This document shows, piece after piece, positions 27,139-35,745 of a stretch of DNA of 64,000 bases (position 1 is its first letter; every line of letters starts with the position of its first letter). A program made the position numbers and the translations under genes. The stretch lies in contig NZ_BDAM01000001.1 in the NCBI RefSeq assembly GCF_001895045.1, positions 248,001 to 312,000 of the forward strand, written 5' to 3'. The notes below the pieces were generated by a model that saw only the letters and a program-made list of their open reading frames with translations, ran no database searches and was not told the origin of the DNA. This stretch comes from Rhodococcus coprophilus NBRC 100603. Its GTDB lineage: Bacteria; Actinomycetota; Actinomycetes; Mycobacteriales; Mycobacteriaceae.

Positions 27139-28140
27139 ATGGACAGACCGGGTATCCGTGGGACCGCATTGGTGTTGGGGGTCGCGGTGGCTGTCCTCAC
27201 CGGGTGCTCGGCGGAAGACGCGTCCGAGACCATCCAGACCATCGAACCTGCCACCCCTGCCGTCGCGCCCAGCGTGACCCCCACCCCTGCGGGCACGGTG
27301 CGTCCGCTCGACTATCGCGTCGACGACCTGATTGTCGGGGAAACCGGCACCCTGGCCGCTCTCGCCGACGAGGGGACCCGCCTGCTGCTTCTCGACGATC
27401 CCGCTGCCGAGCCGCAGGTCGTGACCCTCCCGGCCGAGGCAGCCACACTCGTAGCCGGACCCGGCGGCACCATACTTGCTCCCGCGTCGGGTGTCGTGGC
27501 GCAGATCGACACCTCCGACGGCACGGTCGCCGAAGTTCCCGTCGACGCCGATGCCGTCTCCGCTGCCGTGCTCGGCGACGGCCGGTGGGCGGTCGGCACC
27601 TCCGACGGCCGGGTACTGATCGTCGATCCGGGCACCAGCGAGGTGGCCGAAACCATCGGCGGGCTCGCCTCGGCGGACTTGATCGCCGTGAGCGGGGATT
27701 CGGTCGCGGCCCTCGACCGGCGGCAGACGTCGCTGACCTCGATCGACATCGCGGACGCGCATCTCGGCGCGGCACTGCGTGCCGGACGCGGCGCGACCCA
27801 GTTGACCACCGATCCCTACGGGCGGGTCATCGTGACCGACACGACCGGCGACGAGCTGCTGGTCTACACGATCGACGAACTGATCCTGCGGCAGCGCTAC
27901 CCCGTCGGTCCGGCTCCGTACGCTGTTGCGTACGACGATCAGCGGGATCTGGTGTGGGTCACGCTGACCGGAAGCAACGAGGTTGTGGGCTACGATCTGT
28001 CGACCGGGACCGCGGAGGAACGCCATCGTTTCGCGACCGTACGGCAGCCGAATTCGGTTGCCGTCGACCCGGCGGATGGGACGCTGGTGATCGCCTCGGC
28101 GACCGGCGACGGACTGCAGAGGATCCCGATCGAAGGGTAG
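27139..28140 (+). CDS. LppL-like lipoprotein, YVTN-type beta-propeller
   Basis: 333 residues from an ATG with AGGAG nine bases upstream. Lipobox LTGC near residue 20. The mature protein is built of repeats containing a DG-x-V and W/Y-V pattern (GDGRWAVGTSDGRVLIVDP, YDDQRDLVWVTLTGSNEVVG, VAVDPADGTLVIAS), typical of beta-propellers. Anchored outside the membrane; ligand unknown. By position it corresponds to lppL (Rv2138 as I recall), upstream of pyrD. Confidence 0.8.
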   Translation: MDRPGIRGTALVLGVAVAVLTGCSAEDASETIQTIEPATPAVAPSVTPTPAGTVRPLDYRVDDLIVGETGTLAALADEGTRLLLLDDPAAEPQVVTLPAEAATLVAGPGGTILAPASGVVAQIDTSDGTVAEVPVDADAVSAAVLGDGRWAVGTSDGRVLIVDPGTSEVAETIGGLASADLIAVSGDSVAALDRRQTSLTSIDIADAHLGAALRAGRGATQLTTDPYGRVIVTDTTGDELLVYTIDELILRQRYPVGPAPYAVAYDDQRDLVWVTLTGSNEVVGYDLSTGTAEERHRFATVRQPNSVAVDPADGTLVIASATGDGLQRIPIEG

Positions 28141-28142
28141 AG

Positions 28143-28397
28143 ATGGCAAGCGAGCGATTCAGCCGGTTCACCCGACTTCCCGTCGACTGGGACACCAGCA
28201 ACGACGAGTACGAATACGCGCCGTTGCGCCTGCCGCGCGACGTCTCCCGGGTGAGTGCGTCGCTTCGACTGGCGATCTCCGCCGAATTCCACGGCTGGGA
28301 GTTGACACGCCTGCGGCTCTATCCCGACGGCAGCCGCCGGGTGTTGCTGCGCCGGCGCAAGACCGGCCAACCAGTTCCCCACCCCACCGTCCGCTGA
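28143..28397 (+). CDS. DUF5703 family small protein
   Basis: 84 residues, starting two bases after the lipoprotein gene. [20 protein letters not shown] and [23 protein letters not shown] are recognisable from actinobacterial small proteins of this DUF. No membrane segment. Function unknown. Tight spacing implies co-transcription with the lipoprotein and possibly pyrD. Confidence 0.75.
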   Translation: MASERFSRFTRLPVDWDTSNDEYEYAPLRLPRDVSRVSASLRLAISAEFHGWELTRLRLYPDGSRRVLLRRRKTGQPVPHPTVR

Positions 28398-28431
28398 TCC
28401 GACCCCCGGCCGCCGCCGGGCCTGCAGGGAG

Positions 28432-29511
28432 ATGTCCGTGTACCGCTTGCTTCTTCGGCTGATGTTCCTTCTCCCGCCGGAGCGGGCTCACCACCTCGCA
28501 TTCTTCGTGATGCGTCTCGTGACCCGGTTCGCCCCCACGCGGGCGCTCGTCTCGAAGGTGCTCGTCACCGACGACCCGATCCTGCGCAACACCGTCGGCG
28601 GGGTGGACTTCCCCGCGCCGCTCGGACTCGCAGCGGGCTTCGACAAGGACGCCACCGGGGTGGACGTGTGGGGCCCTCTGGGTTTCGGGTTCGCCGAGAT
28701 CGGCACCGTCACCGCGCAGGCGCAACCCGGCAACCCCGCACCGCGCCTGTTCCGGCTTCCGGAGGATCGCGCCCTGGTCAACCGGATGGGCTTCAACAAC
28801 CACGGCGCAGGTGAGGCGGCCAATCGGCTGCGGCAGCGCCGTCGCACCGTGCCGATCGGCGCGAACATCGGCAAGACGAAGGTCGTGCCCGCGACCGACG
28901 CGACCGCCGACTACACCGAGAGCGCTCGTCTGCTCGGACCACTCGCCGACTTCCTGGTGGTCAACGTGTCCTCACCGAACACGCCCGGCCTGCGGGACCT
29001 GCAAGCAGTCGAATCATTGCGCCCGCTGCTCGCGGCGGTGCTCGACACCGTGACGGTGCCCGTGTTCGTGAAGATCGCACCGGATCTGTCGGACGACGAC
29101 ATCGACGCGGTCGCCGACCTCGCACTCGAACTGGGACTCGCCGGCATCGTCGCCACCAATACGACGATCCGCCGCGACGGCCTCCGCACCGATCCGGCGC
29201 GAATCGAGGAGATCGGGGCAGGCGGGCTGTCGGGTCCGCCGGTCGCGGCGCGCTCGCTCGAAGTTCTGCAACGACTCCACGATCGCGTCGGTGGGCGTCT
29301 GGCGATCGTGTCGGTCGGCGGCATCGAGACCGCGGAACAGGCGTGGGAGCGAATCCTGGCGGGCGCGTCGCTGGTGCAGGGCTACACCGGTTTCATCTAC
29401 GGCGGCGCACTCTGGGCACGGCGGATCAACAAGGGCATCGCGCGCAAACTTCGCGCCCACGGCTACCGTTCGATCGCCGACGCTGTCGGTGCCGGAACCC
29501 GGGCGCGGTAA
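28432..29511 (+). CDS. pyrD: quinone-dependent dihydroorotate dehydrogenase (class 2)
   Basis: 359 residues. The N-terminal helix [20 protein letters not shown] is the membrane/quinone-binding extension of class 2 enzymes. [37 protein letters not shown] with the catalytic Ser, TNTTI and [15 protein letters not shown] are the FMN/orotate motifs. It oxidises dihydroorotate in pyrimidine synthesis, passing electrons to menaquinone. GGGAG lies directly against the ATG at 28432 but six bases from the GTG at 28438, so the GTG may be the true start. Confidence 0.96.
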   Translation: MSVYRLLLRLMFLLPPERAHHLAFFVMRLVTRFAPTRALVSKVLVTDDPILRNTVGGVDFPAPLGLAAGFDKDATGVDVWGPLGFGFAEIGTVTAQAQPGNPAPRLFRLPEDRALVNRMGFNNHGAGEAANRLRQRRRTVPIGANIGKTKVVPATDATADYTESARLLGPLADFLVVNVSSPNTPGLRDLQAVESLRPLLAAVLDTVTVPVFVKIAPDLSDDDIDAVADLALELGLAGIVATNTTIRRDGLRTDPARIEEIGAGGLSGPPVAARSLEVLQRLHDRVGGRLAIVSVGGIETAEQAWERILAGASLVQGYTGFIYGGALWARRINKGIARKLRAHGYRSIADAVGAGTRAR

Positions 29512-29531
29512 CTTCCGCCCCGGCCCGATAC

Positions 29532-29573
29532 GGCGGGTGACGTCGGAGCCGCATGGCCTCGACGTCACCCGCC
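29532..29573. terminator. bidirectional hairpin terminator
   Basis: GGCGGGTGACGTCG (29532-29545) pairs perfectly with CGACGTCACCCGCC (29560-29573), a 14-bp stem with a 14-base loop, between the converging pyrD and YbhB genes. No strong T-tract follows. Confidence 0.75.
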
Positions 29574-29584
29574 GTTGTGGTGCT

Positions 29585-30127
29585 CTAGGCGACCTCGTAG
29601 GTCCCGGTGAGAAGTCCGCGCGCGATGGCATGCCCGAACACGTTGAAACCGAGGAAGGCCGGGCTCGAATCGGGTGTGACTCCGTCGAGAACGTCGACGT
29701 CGAGTGCGTGTACCGCGACGATGTAGCGGTGGTAGCCGTGGCCGGCGGGGGGCGCAGCGCCGATGAAGCCGTGCGCGCCGCCGTCGTGACGCAGCGTCAC
29801 TGCGGACTCGGGCAGGCCCGGAGCCCCGGGGGTCCCGGCGCCGCTGGGCACCTCGGTGACGGTGGCCGGAATGTTCGCGACGGCCCAATGCCAGAATCCC
29901 GAAGCGGTGGGAGCATCCGGGTCGAACACCGTGACGACGAAGCTCTTCGTCTCCGCCGGGAAACCGGACCAGGACAGCTGCGGTGACACGTCACCGCCAC
30001 CGGGGATGCCGAAAGCTCCGCTCGCCTGGGGAAGCTTCCACTCCTCGCCTTCGGCGAAGTCCGCGCTGGTGACCTCGAACGTCGGCAACTCGGGCAGGAA
30101 CTTGTACGGGTCGTAATCGAAGGCCAT
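29585..30127 (-). CDS. YbhB/YbcL Raf-kinase-inhibitor-like (PEBP) protein
   Basis: 180 residues, AAGGACC upstream of the [35 protein letters not shown] and [13 protein letters not shown] form the phosphatidylethanolamine-binding fold with its anion pocket (DPDAP and H-W). It corresponds to M. tuberculosis Rv2140c by order. Likely cytoplasmic or secreted without a signal; the bacterial role is uncertain. Confidence 0.9.
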   Translation of the reverse strand: MAFDYDPYKFLPELPTFEVTSADFAEGEEWKLPQASGAFGIPGGGDVSPQLSWSGFPAETKSFVVTVFDPDAPTASGFWHWAVANIPATVTEVPSGAGTPGAPGLPESAVTLRHDGGAHGFIGAAPPAGHGYHRYIVAVHALDVDVLDGVTPDSSPAFLGFNVFGHAIARGLLTGTYEVA

Positions 30128-30159
30128 ACTGGTCCTTTCGTGATCGGGATACAACTGAT

Positions 30160-31512
30160 TCAGGCGTGCATGAGGAAGTGTTCCATGACACGGGTACCGA
30201 AGTGCAGCGCGTCGACGGGGACACGCTCGTCGACTCCGTGGAACAAGGCCGCGAAGTCGAGTTCCGGCGGCAGTTGCAGCGGCGCGAAGCCGAAGCAGCG
30301 GATTCCCAGTCGCGCGAACGCCTTTGCGTCGGTACCGGCGGAGAGCATGTACGGCACGGTGCGTCCGATGGGGTCGTGCGCGAGGATCGCCGCGTTCATC
30401 GCGTCCACGAGATCTCCGTCGAACGTGGTTTCGTACGACTCGAGGCTCGTGACCCATTCGCGCGTGACGTTCGGGCCGATCAATTCGTCCACGGTGCGCT
30501 CGAATTCGGCGAGCCGGCCGGGGAGAATCCTGCAGTCGACCATCGCGTGGGCGGTGCGGGGGATCACGTTGGCCTTGTAACCCGCGTCCAGCATGGTCGG
30601 GTTCGCGGTGTCGCGCAGGGTCGCGCCGACGATGCGGGCGATCGAGCCGAGTTTGGCGAGCGTGCCATCGAGATCCGGGGAGGACGGATCGAGATCGAGT
30701 CCCGTCTCCTCGCCGACGACGGCCAGGAATTCCGCGACCGAGTCGTTGACGACGAGAGGGAAGGTATGAGAGCCGAGTCGCGCGACCGCCTGCGACAGCA
30801 CGGTGACGGCGTTGTACTCGTGCAGGAACGAGCCGTGGCCCGCGACGCCCGTCGCGGTCAACCGCAGCCAGCCCATTCCCTTCTCTGCCGTTTCGACCAT
30901 GTAGAGGCGGCGTTCGCTGCCGTCCGGGCGCGGCACGGTGAGCGAGAACCCGCCCACCTCTCCGACTGCCTCGGTGACGCCGTCGAACAGATCGGGCCGG
31001 TGGTCGACGAGCCACTGCGACCCGTATTTGCCGCCGGCTTCCTCGTCGGCGAGGAATGCGAAGACGAGATCGCGCGGCGGGACGATGTTCTCGGCCTTGA
31101 AGTAGCGTGCGACCGCGATCATCATGCCGACCATGTCTTTCATGTCGACCGCGCCGCGTCCCCAGACGTAGCCGTTCTCCACTGCCCCGGAGAACGGATG
31201 CACGCTCCAGTCGGCGGGTTCGGCCGGCACGACGTCGAGGTGCCCGTGCAGCAGCAGCGCACCGCGGGACGGGTCGGAGCCCGCAAGGCGGGCGAAGACG
31301 TTGCCACGACCGGGTGCGCCGGACTCGACGTAGACGGTGTCGTACCCCACCTCTTCTAGTAGCGCGGCGACCCATTCGGCACACTCGCGCTCGCCACGGG
31401 TGGTGGCGGGATCGCCGGTGTTGGACGTGTCGAATCGGATCAGCCGGGAGACGAGGTCGACGACCTCCGACTCGGCCCGGGAGGGACGGTGGGCGCTGGA
31501 GTGTGTGGCCAT
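30160..31512 (-). CDS. M20/M25/M40-family metallopeptidase
   Basis: 450 residues from [10 protein letters not shown]. Metal ligands are visible: [16 protein letters not shown] (His, Asp), [14 protein letters not shown] (bridging Asp), [13 protein letters not shown] (catalytic Glu-Glu), DCRILPGR and [12 protein letters not shown]. It is a dinuclear zinc aminopeptidase or dipeptidase acting in the cytoplasm. It corresponds in order to Rv2141c. It lies 32 bp downstream of no other gene and starts 118 bp from the first tRNA. Confidence 0.9.
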   Translation of the reverse strand: MATHSSAHRPSRAESEVVDLVSRLIRFDTSNTGDPATTRGERECAEWVAALLEEVGYDTVYVESGAPGRGNVFARLAGSDPSRGALLLHGHLDVVPAEPADWSVHPFSGAVENGYVWGRGAVDMKDMVGMMIAVARYFKAENIVPPRDLVFAFLADEEAGGKYGSQWLVDHRPDLFDGVTEAVGEVGGFSLTVPRPDGSERRLYMVETAEKGMGWLRLTATGVAGHGSFLHEYNAVTVLSQAVARLGSHTFPLVVNDSVAEFLAVVGEETGLDLDPSSPDLDGTLAKLGSIARIVGATLRDTANPTMLDAGYKANVIPRTAHAMVDCRILPGRLAEFERTVDELIGPNVTREWVTSLESYETTFDGDLVDAMNAAILAHDPIGRTVPYMLSAGTDAKAFARLGIRCFGFAPLQLPPELDFAALFHGVDERVPVDALHFGTRVMEHFLMHA

Positions 31513-31602
31513 GCCTGCATGTCTACCATTGCGTGCGGCGCGGATCACTGCAGGTAAGGGTGCCGATTTGGGGTGCGCGCCTCGGTGGGATAGTCTTTCA
31601 CA

Positions 31603-31622
31603 GCACCCGCCGGAGCGGGCGC
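31603..31622. repeat. GC-rich hairpin upstream of tRNA-Leu copy 1
   Basis: GCACCCGC-CGGA-GCGGGCGC folds into a short hairpin eight bases before the tRNA. Nearly the same hairpin lies before the second copy at 31883-31902. Confidence 0.6.
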
Positions 31623-31630
31623 AAGCATTA

Positions 31631-31715
31631 GTCCGAGTGGCGGAATGGCAGACGCGCTAGCTTGAGGTGCTAGTGTCCTATTAACGGACGTGGGGGTTCA
31701 AGTCCCCCCTCGGAC
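31631..31715 (+). tRNA. tRNA-Leu (GAG), copy 1
   Basis: The acceptor stem GTCCGAG pairs with CTCGGAC. The anticodon arm CTAGC-TTGAGGT-GCTAG places GAG in the anticodon. A long variable arm (GTGTCC...GGAC) and the T-arm GGGGGTTCAAGTCCCCC mark a class II tRNA-Leu of 85 nt without encoded CCA. It reads CUC codons. Confidence 0.95.
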
Positions 31716-31736
31716 ACTCTGCGTTGAGACAGACGA

Positions 31737-31771
31737 AAAGGCCCCGAATCGCAAGGTTCGGGGCCTTTTTT
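31737..31771 (+). terminator. intrinsic terminator after tRNA-Leu copy 1
   Basis: AAGGCCCCGAA pairs with TTCGGGGCCTT around an 8-base loop and is followed by a run of T, a classic rho-independent terminator 22 bases after the tRNA. Confidence 0.9.
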
Positions 31772-31882
31772 CGTGGTGCGGCAGGGTGCGCTCGTCCTGC
31801 CCGTCGCGCCCCTCAGGACACCGACGAAGCGATGTCGAGGCGTTTTGGGGATTGCACCCCGTATGCGCTAGTGTTTTCTTCA

Positions 31883-31902
31883 GCGCCCGCGGGAGCGGGT
31901 GC
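31883..31902. repeat. GC-rich hairpin upstream of tRNA-Leu copy 2
   Basis: GCGCCCGC-GGGA-GCGGGTGC, differing from the copy 1 hairpin at only a few positions, lies 26 bases before the second tRNA. The shared unit reads CAGC(A/G)CCCGC(C/G)GGAGCGGG(C/T)GC. Confidence 0.6.
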
Positions 31903-31928
31903 TACCGGCATGTCCCTCGTGGACGTCG

Positions 31929-32013
31929 GTCCGAGTGGCGGAATGGCAGACGCGCTAGCTTGAGGTGCTAGTGTCCTATTAACGGACGTGGGGGTTCAAG
32001 TCCCCCCTCGGAC
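31929..32013 (+). tRNA. tRNA-Leu (GAG), copy 2
   Basis: The 85 bases are identical to copy 1, 298 bp downstream. The flanks differ except for the hairpin unit, so the two copies come from a duplication with its own promoter, not from a perfect recent tandem repeat. Confidence 0.95.
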
Positions 32014-32019
32014 ACTCCC

Positions 32020-32037
32020 TGCAGTTCATGAACTGCA
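32020..32037. repeat. perfect 18-bp palindrome after tRNA-Leu copy 2
   Basis: TGCAGTTCATGAACTGCA is identical to its own reverse complement and begins seven bases after the tRNA. It could be an operator or a recombination-site remnant. Confidence 0.6.
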
Positions 32038-32042
32038 ACCAC

Positions 32043-32081
32043 ACGAGGTCACGAACTCGAAAGAGATTGTGGCCTCGTTTT
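32043..32081 (+). terminator. probable terminator after tRNA-Leu copy 2
   Basis: ACGAGGTCAC (32043-32052) pairs with GTGGCCTCGT (32069-32078) with one wobble, followed by TTTTCGTT. It would end the second tRNA transcript. Confidence 0.6.
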
Positions 32082-32149
32082 CGTTCGTTCCAGCGCGCCT
32101 TGCCTTCCGGTGAAAGATCGATCGTGGTGGCCCGTGGTAGCTGTAGGCC

Positions 32150-32983
32150 AGGGAGTCCCCCACCGGAATCCTCGAACGCATCGTCGCGTTCGCGTCCGCC
32201 CACGACGGCATCGAGGCTGTGATCCAGACCGGATCCCGCGCACGCAACCAGCGAGTCGATCGCCTTTCCGATTTGGATATCGAACTCATCGGTCCCGCTG
32301 TCTCTTCTTTGGCCGGTGACGACAGTTGGGCGGCACCCCTCGGCGACCAGTTGGTGAGCATTCATCTCGCCAACGAGGAGGACCACGCACCGGACTGACC
32401 GACATACCTCGTGGTCCTTGCTGGTGGACGGAAGATCGACTTGACCCTTGCAGGTCCGGAGCGGATCACCCGGATGATCGATTGCGGCCTGGACCCGGTC
32501 TATCAGCGCGGCTACCGCGTCCTCTCGGACAAGACCGGGGTCGCCGCCGCGCTTCCTACTCCCACCGGACCTCCGACCGGCGCTCGGCCGACCGAGTCCG
32601 AGTTCGTGTCGAATCAGCGAGAGTTCTGGTTCGAAGCTACCCAGATCCCGATCTACATCGCGCGCGGCGACCTGTGGCCGGCTCACTCGAGGCTGGAGGG
32701 AATCCGGTCACTACTGCTGGCCGTGCTGGAGTGGCATGCCAGGTCTTCGAGCGCCGATCCGGTGGATACCTGGCACAACGGCCATATCCACGAGGCCGCC
32801 CCCGGAAGGGGCGTCATCGTTGATCGGGGTTTTGTGTGGAAGGAATTCTGCATTTCCACCATTTCCGTACGATCCGGTATTCACCCACTGCCCAGCTGCG
32901 ATAAAGAGTTCGAAGGGTGCGCACTCCGATCAGCGCAGAAGGAAGGTCGACAAGGGGGAAGTGCCCGCCCGGAATCCGAGTGA
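32150..32983 (+). pseudogene. aminoglycoside 6-adenylyltransferase-like gene, broken
   Basis: The frame reads ILERIVAFASAHDGIEAVI, QTGSRARNQRVDRLSDLDIE (nucleotidyltransferase G-S and D-x-D motif), LGDQLVSIHLANEEDHAPD, then a TGA at 32396-32398, and continues in the same frame as PTYLVVLAGGRKIDLTLA, QREFWFEATQIPIYIARGD and LLLAVLEWHARSS. In ANT(6) proteins a Trp usually precedes the PTYLV-like strand, so TGA probably replaces TGG. There is no start codon (a TAG precedes the first part), and after DTWHNGHIHE the sequence no longer resembles the family. Likely inactive. It lies immediately behind the tRNA-Leu pair, in a spot typical for acquired DNA. Confidence 0.75.
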
Positions 32984-33011
32984 TCGGAACGATTCGGGGG
33001 TACCCGACGGC

Positions 33012-33425
33012 ATGTCAACCAGCTCCCGAGGCCCAGACGAGTCGAACCCCGACTACTCGCCCTCCCCGCAGCGCAGCGGCGCATCCGTCCCTTCGTTGGG
33101 CACGACACCGGACCCCGACTCCCCCGGCGGTCTGCACCCCGACCTCGCGCGGCGTAAAGGCATCAGGCGCACCCGGACCGGTGCTCTCTGGACTGCACTA
33201 CTGGCCGGCGTCCTGATCTTGCTGTTGTTGCTGGTGTTCATCCTGCAGAACCTCGACAGCATCACGCTCGAACTGTTCGGGTGGGATTTCTCGCTGCCGC
33301 TGGGTGTGGCACTGCTGTTCGCGGCGATCGCCGGAGCGGCGATCGTCGGACTCACCGGGGGCCTGCGGATCCTGCAACTCCGCCATGCCGCCAACCGGCA
33401 GCGCACACTCACCACCGGTCAGTAG
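33012..33425 (+). CDS. LapA-domain (DUF1049) membrane protein
   Basis: 137 residues. A ~45-residue Pro/Ser-rich N-terminal tail is followed by ALWTALLAGVLILLLLLVFI, LQNLDSITLELFGWDFSLPL and GVALLFAAIAGAAIVGLTGG, the two helices and the Q-N element of lipopolysaccharide-assembly-protein-A-like proteins. In actinobacteria these are small inner-membrane proteins of unclear role. Start at ATG 33012; a weak G-rich element precedes it. Confidence 0.8.
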   Translation: MSTSSRGPDESNPDYSPSPQRSGASVPSLGTTPDPDSPGGLHPDLARRKGIRRTRTGALWTALLAGVLILLLLLVFILQNLDSITLELFGWDFSLPLGVALLFAAIAGAAIVGLTGGLRILQLRHAANRQRTLTTGQ

Positions 33426-33453
33426 GACAGCGGCGGTACGGCGGCCGAGAAGA

Positions 33454-34398
33454 TCAGCCGCCGTACTGCCGCGTGAGCTCGTCCCCGATCCGTGCGAGTT
33501 CGTGCTGCACCGAGGCGGGCTCGAGCACCTCGACGGCCCAACCCCAGCCGGCGAGGTTGCGAGCGATGTCGAGTGGGGTCGGCGCGGCGATTCGCACCCG
33601 GCTGCGCGCGTCCTCGAACTCGGCGTCGACGTGGCAGTGGCGGCCGAAGTGGTCGCGCAGGATGGGGACGTACCGAGTCTCGATGAGGACGGTTGCCCAA
33701 GTGCCGGAACGCTTTTGCTCGACTTCGCCGACCACGTGGTTCCAGGCCCGTTCGAGCTCGAAGTCGTCGGGGCGCTCGGCGATCTCCTCGGTCGCCTCGA
33801 CCTCGACGATCCGGTCGACGCGAAAAGTGCGCTGCCCGCGCTCGGTGCCCGCGATCAAGTACCAGATGTCGTCCTTGTCGACGAGACCCCACGGCGCGAC
33901 CAGGCGCACCGACTGTTCCCGAAAGGCGTTGGTGTAGGTCAGCCGCACCTTCCGGCGTCGCACCACGGCGTTCTGCAACAGGCCGACGGAGTCGGGCCGC
34001 GGCCGGCCGAGTCCGCTCCAGCCGGTGCGGTCGCTCATGACAGCGGCTGCCGCCGCTTCCGCGTCGGCACGAAAGGTATGAGGAAGCGCACGGACTAGCT
34101 TGCGCAGAGCGGTCCTGGCCTCCCCTGAGATCGCAGCAGACGGCCCCACCAGAAGAAACAGCGCCTGCGTTTCGGTGGCCGACAATCCACTCAGATCGGT
34201 GCGGGCACCACCGACCAGTGCCCAGCCGCCACCACGCCCAGGCTGCGGGTAGACGGGGATCCCCGCCACCGACAGCGCTTCGAGGTCGCGTCGCGCCGTC
34301 GCCACCGACACCTCGAGTTCCTCGGCGAGCTGCGCGGCGGTCACCCGGCCCCGCTGCTGGAGAAACAGCAAGGCCGCGACGAGGCGGTCTGCGCGCAT
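33454..34398 (-). CDS. YafY-type HTH/WYL-domain regulator
   Basis: 314 residues. The N-terminal helix-turn-helix has RLVAALLFLQQRGRVTAAQL, EELEVSVATARRDLEAL. The WYL domain follows at about residues 140-220 (KVRLTYTNAFREQSVRLVAP, WYLIAGTERGQRTFRVDRI) and a C-terminal WCX-like part. WYL domains sense ligands, often nucleic-acid-derived. The palindrome at 34418-34440, 20 bp upstream of its start and between it and the VOC gene, is the likely operator. Confidence 0.88.
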   Translation of the reverse strand: MRADRLVAALLFLQQRGRVTAAQLAEELEVSVATARRDLEALSVAGIPVYPQPGRGGGWALVGGARTDLSGLSATETQALFLLVGPSAAISGEARTALRKLVRALPHTFRADAEAAAAAVMSDRTGWSGLGRPRPDSVGLLQNAVVRRRKVRLTYTNAFREQSVRLVAPWGLVDKDDIWYLIAGTERGQRTFRVDRIVEVEATEEIAERPDDFELERAWNHVVGEVEQKRSGTWATVLIETRYVPILRDHFGRHCHVDAEFEDARSRVRIAAPTPLDIARNLAGWGWAVEVLEPASVQHELARIGDELTRQYGG

Positions 34399-34417
34399 GG
34401 CTCCACTATCCCCGGAA

Positions 34418-34440
34418 AAGTGCTCAGTTGATGAGCACTT
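34418..34440. promoter_or_regulatory. inverted repeat, likely operator of the WYL regulator
   Basis: AAGTGCTCA-GTTGA-TGAGCACTT has 9-bp perfect arms and sits in the 93-bp divergent gap between the regulator and the glyoxalase-like gene. Auto- and cross-regulation are likely. Confidence 0.75.
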
Positions 34441-34491
34441 CGAGGGGAAGAGTGGATCTCACCGGACAGGAACAAGAAAGGAACAAGCGCC

Positions 34492-34911
34492 ATGCTGCGA
34501 GGACTGACCACCACCAATTTCGTCGTCGACGACCTCGACTCCGCCGTGACCTGGTACACCGAACTGCTCGGCATCGAGCCCTACTTCGTCCGTGAAGCGG
34601 AGGGGGCGACCGCGTACGCCGAATTCCGCATCGGCGACTTCCAGCACGAACTCGGATTCATCGACCGCCGATTCACCCCTCCGGGCCGAGGCAGCACGGA
34701 ACTCGGCTCGGCACTGACCTATTGGGCAGTCGACGACGTCCAGGCGGCATACCAACGCTTGCTGTCGATGGGGGCCACCCCGCACGAGGACGTGACCGAG
34801 CGCGGACCGGGCTTCGTCACCGCGTCGGTCGTCGATCCGTTCGGCAACGCCCTCGGTGTGATGTACAACCAGCATTATCTCGATGTCGTCGAGTCGGCGA
34901 AGGGTTCCTGA
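34492..34911 (+). CDS. VOC-family (glyoxalase/bleomycin-resistance-like) protein
   Basis: 139 residues with AAAGGA upstream. Two beta-alpha-beta-beta-beta modules: LTTTNFVVDDLDSAVTWYTE, LLGIEPYFVRE and, in the second half, LTYWAVDDVQAAYQRLLSMG, ASVVDPFGNALGVMYNQHY. Such proteins bind metal or small electrophiles. It is followed one base after its stop by the YdeI-like gene, forming a two-gene operon probably controlled by the WYL regulator. Confidence 0.85.
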   Translation: MLRGLTTTNFVVDDLDSAVTWYTELLGIEPYFVREAEGATAYAEFRIGDFQHELGFIDRRFTPPGRGSTELGSALTYWAVDDVQAAYQRLLSMGATPHEDVTERGPGFVTASVVDPFGNALGVMYNQHYLDVVESAKGS

Positions 34912-34912
34912 C

Positions 34913-35320
34913 ATGGATGTCGTGGCGAACAGTGCCGAGGAATGGCGCGAATGGCTGGACACCCACGGCCGGTCGGAAACCGAGGTCTGGTTGATCATCG
35001 CGCACCAAGACAGCGGGAGGCAGAGCCTGCGATACAACGAGGCTGTCGAGCACGCCCTCTGCTACGGCTGGATCGACGGCCTGCACCGCAAGCACGACGC
35101 TCACAGTTCGCGACTGCGGTTCACGCCCCGGCGGCCGAAAAGCACGTGGAGTGCGCCGAACCGGGAACGCGCCGACCGAATGGTCGCGCAAGGCATGATG
35201 ACCGAGGCAGGGCAGGCAGCGATCGACCTCGCCAAAAAGCTGGGTACCTGGCAGGCAGCGCGCGATGAGGCGCCCGCCGTTCCGCCCGAACGGACGCACG
35301 TCCGGGGCCGTCGGCGCTGA
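34913..35320 (+). CDS. YdeI/OmpD-associated family protein
   Basis: 135 residues. WREWLDTHGRSETEVWLIIA, SLRYNEAVEHALCYGWIDGL, FTPRRPKSTWSAPNRERADR are standard for the bacteriocin-protection YdeI-like family. The C-terminus after QAARDEAPAV is shorter than in full-length (~190 aa) members and ends ERTHVRGRRR, so the last domain may be lost. Function unknown. Confidence 0.8.
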   Translation: MDVVANSAEEWREWLDTHGRSETEVWLIIAHQDSGRQSLRYNEAVEHALCYGWIDGLHRKHDAHSSRLRFTPRRPKSTWSAPNRERADRMVAQGMMTEAGQAAIDLAKKLGTWQAARDEAPAVPPERTHVRGRRR

Positions 35321-35326
35321 GCCGAC

Positions 35327-35354
35327 TTCACGGAAGAGTATTCACGGAAGAGTA
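35327..35354. repeat. 14-bp tandem duplication
   Basis: TTCACGGAAGAGTA is repeated exactly head to tail just after the YdeI-like stop and in front of the terminator. Confidence 0.8.
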
Positions 35355-35385
35355 AGGCCCCGAACCATTCGGTTCGGGGCCTTAC
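35352..35385. terminator. strong bidirectional terminator
   Basis: GTAAGGCCCCGAACC pairs perfectly with GGTTCGGGGCCTTAC around ATTC. It separates the converging YdeI-like and PLDc_N genes. The core GGCCCCGAA is the same sequence as in the terminator after tRNA-Leu copy 1. Confidence 0.9.
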
Positions 35386-35416
35386 GCCACCCGGATCAGC
35401 TTCTGCGGCAACCGGT

Positions 35417-35659
35417 TCAGGCTCGTCGTCCCTTACGGAAATAGCGGATGGGTCCGAAGAAGTTCACCGCGATGATCAGAGCCCACTTGAGTTTGCTCCC
35501 GTTGACCTTCTCCGCCGGACGCGTCGCGAGGTCCGCCCAGGCGGTCGCCGCCAACGACAACTGCACCGACGCGAGTGTCAGAACCAGAGCCTGCTTCCAG
35601 GGAGGCATCTCGGCGAATCTGGACTTCTTCGACGTCTGTGTCGTCACGCTCGGGCTCAT
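35417..35659 (-). CDS. PLDc_N-type small membrane protein
   Basis: 80 residues, AGGAGG five bases before the ATG. PPWKQALVLTLASVQLSLAA and LKWALIIAVNFFGPIRYFR match the phospholipase-D-nuclease N-terminal (PLDc_N) domain, a two-helix membrane module with the F-G-P-I-x-Y signature. Divergent from the zinc-ribbon SDR. Role unknown. Confidence 0.8.
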   Translation of the reverse strand: MSPSVTTQTSKKSRFAEMPPWKQALVLTLASVQLSLAATAWADLATRPAEKVNGSKLKWALIIAVNFFGPIRYFRKGRRA

Positions 35660-35745
35660 CGTTCCTCCTGGTGTGGCATAGCGATCACGGGCGCGACAAC
35701 CACGCCCGATATCATTATTGGTACAGCACCACACGGAAAAGGCAG

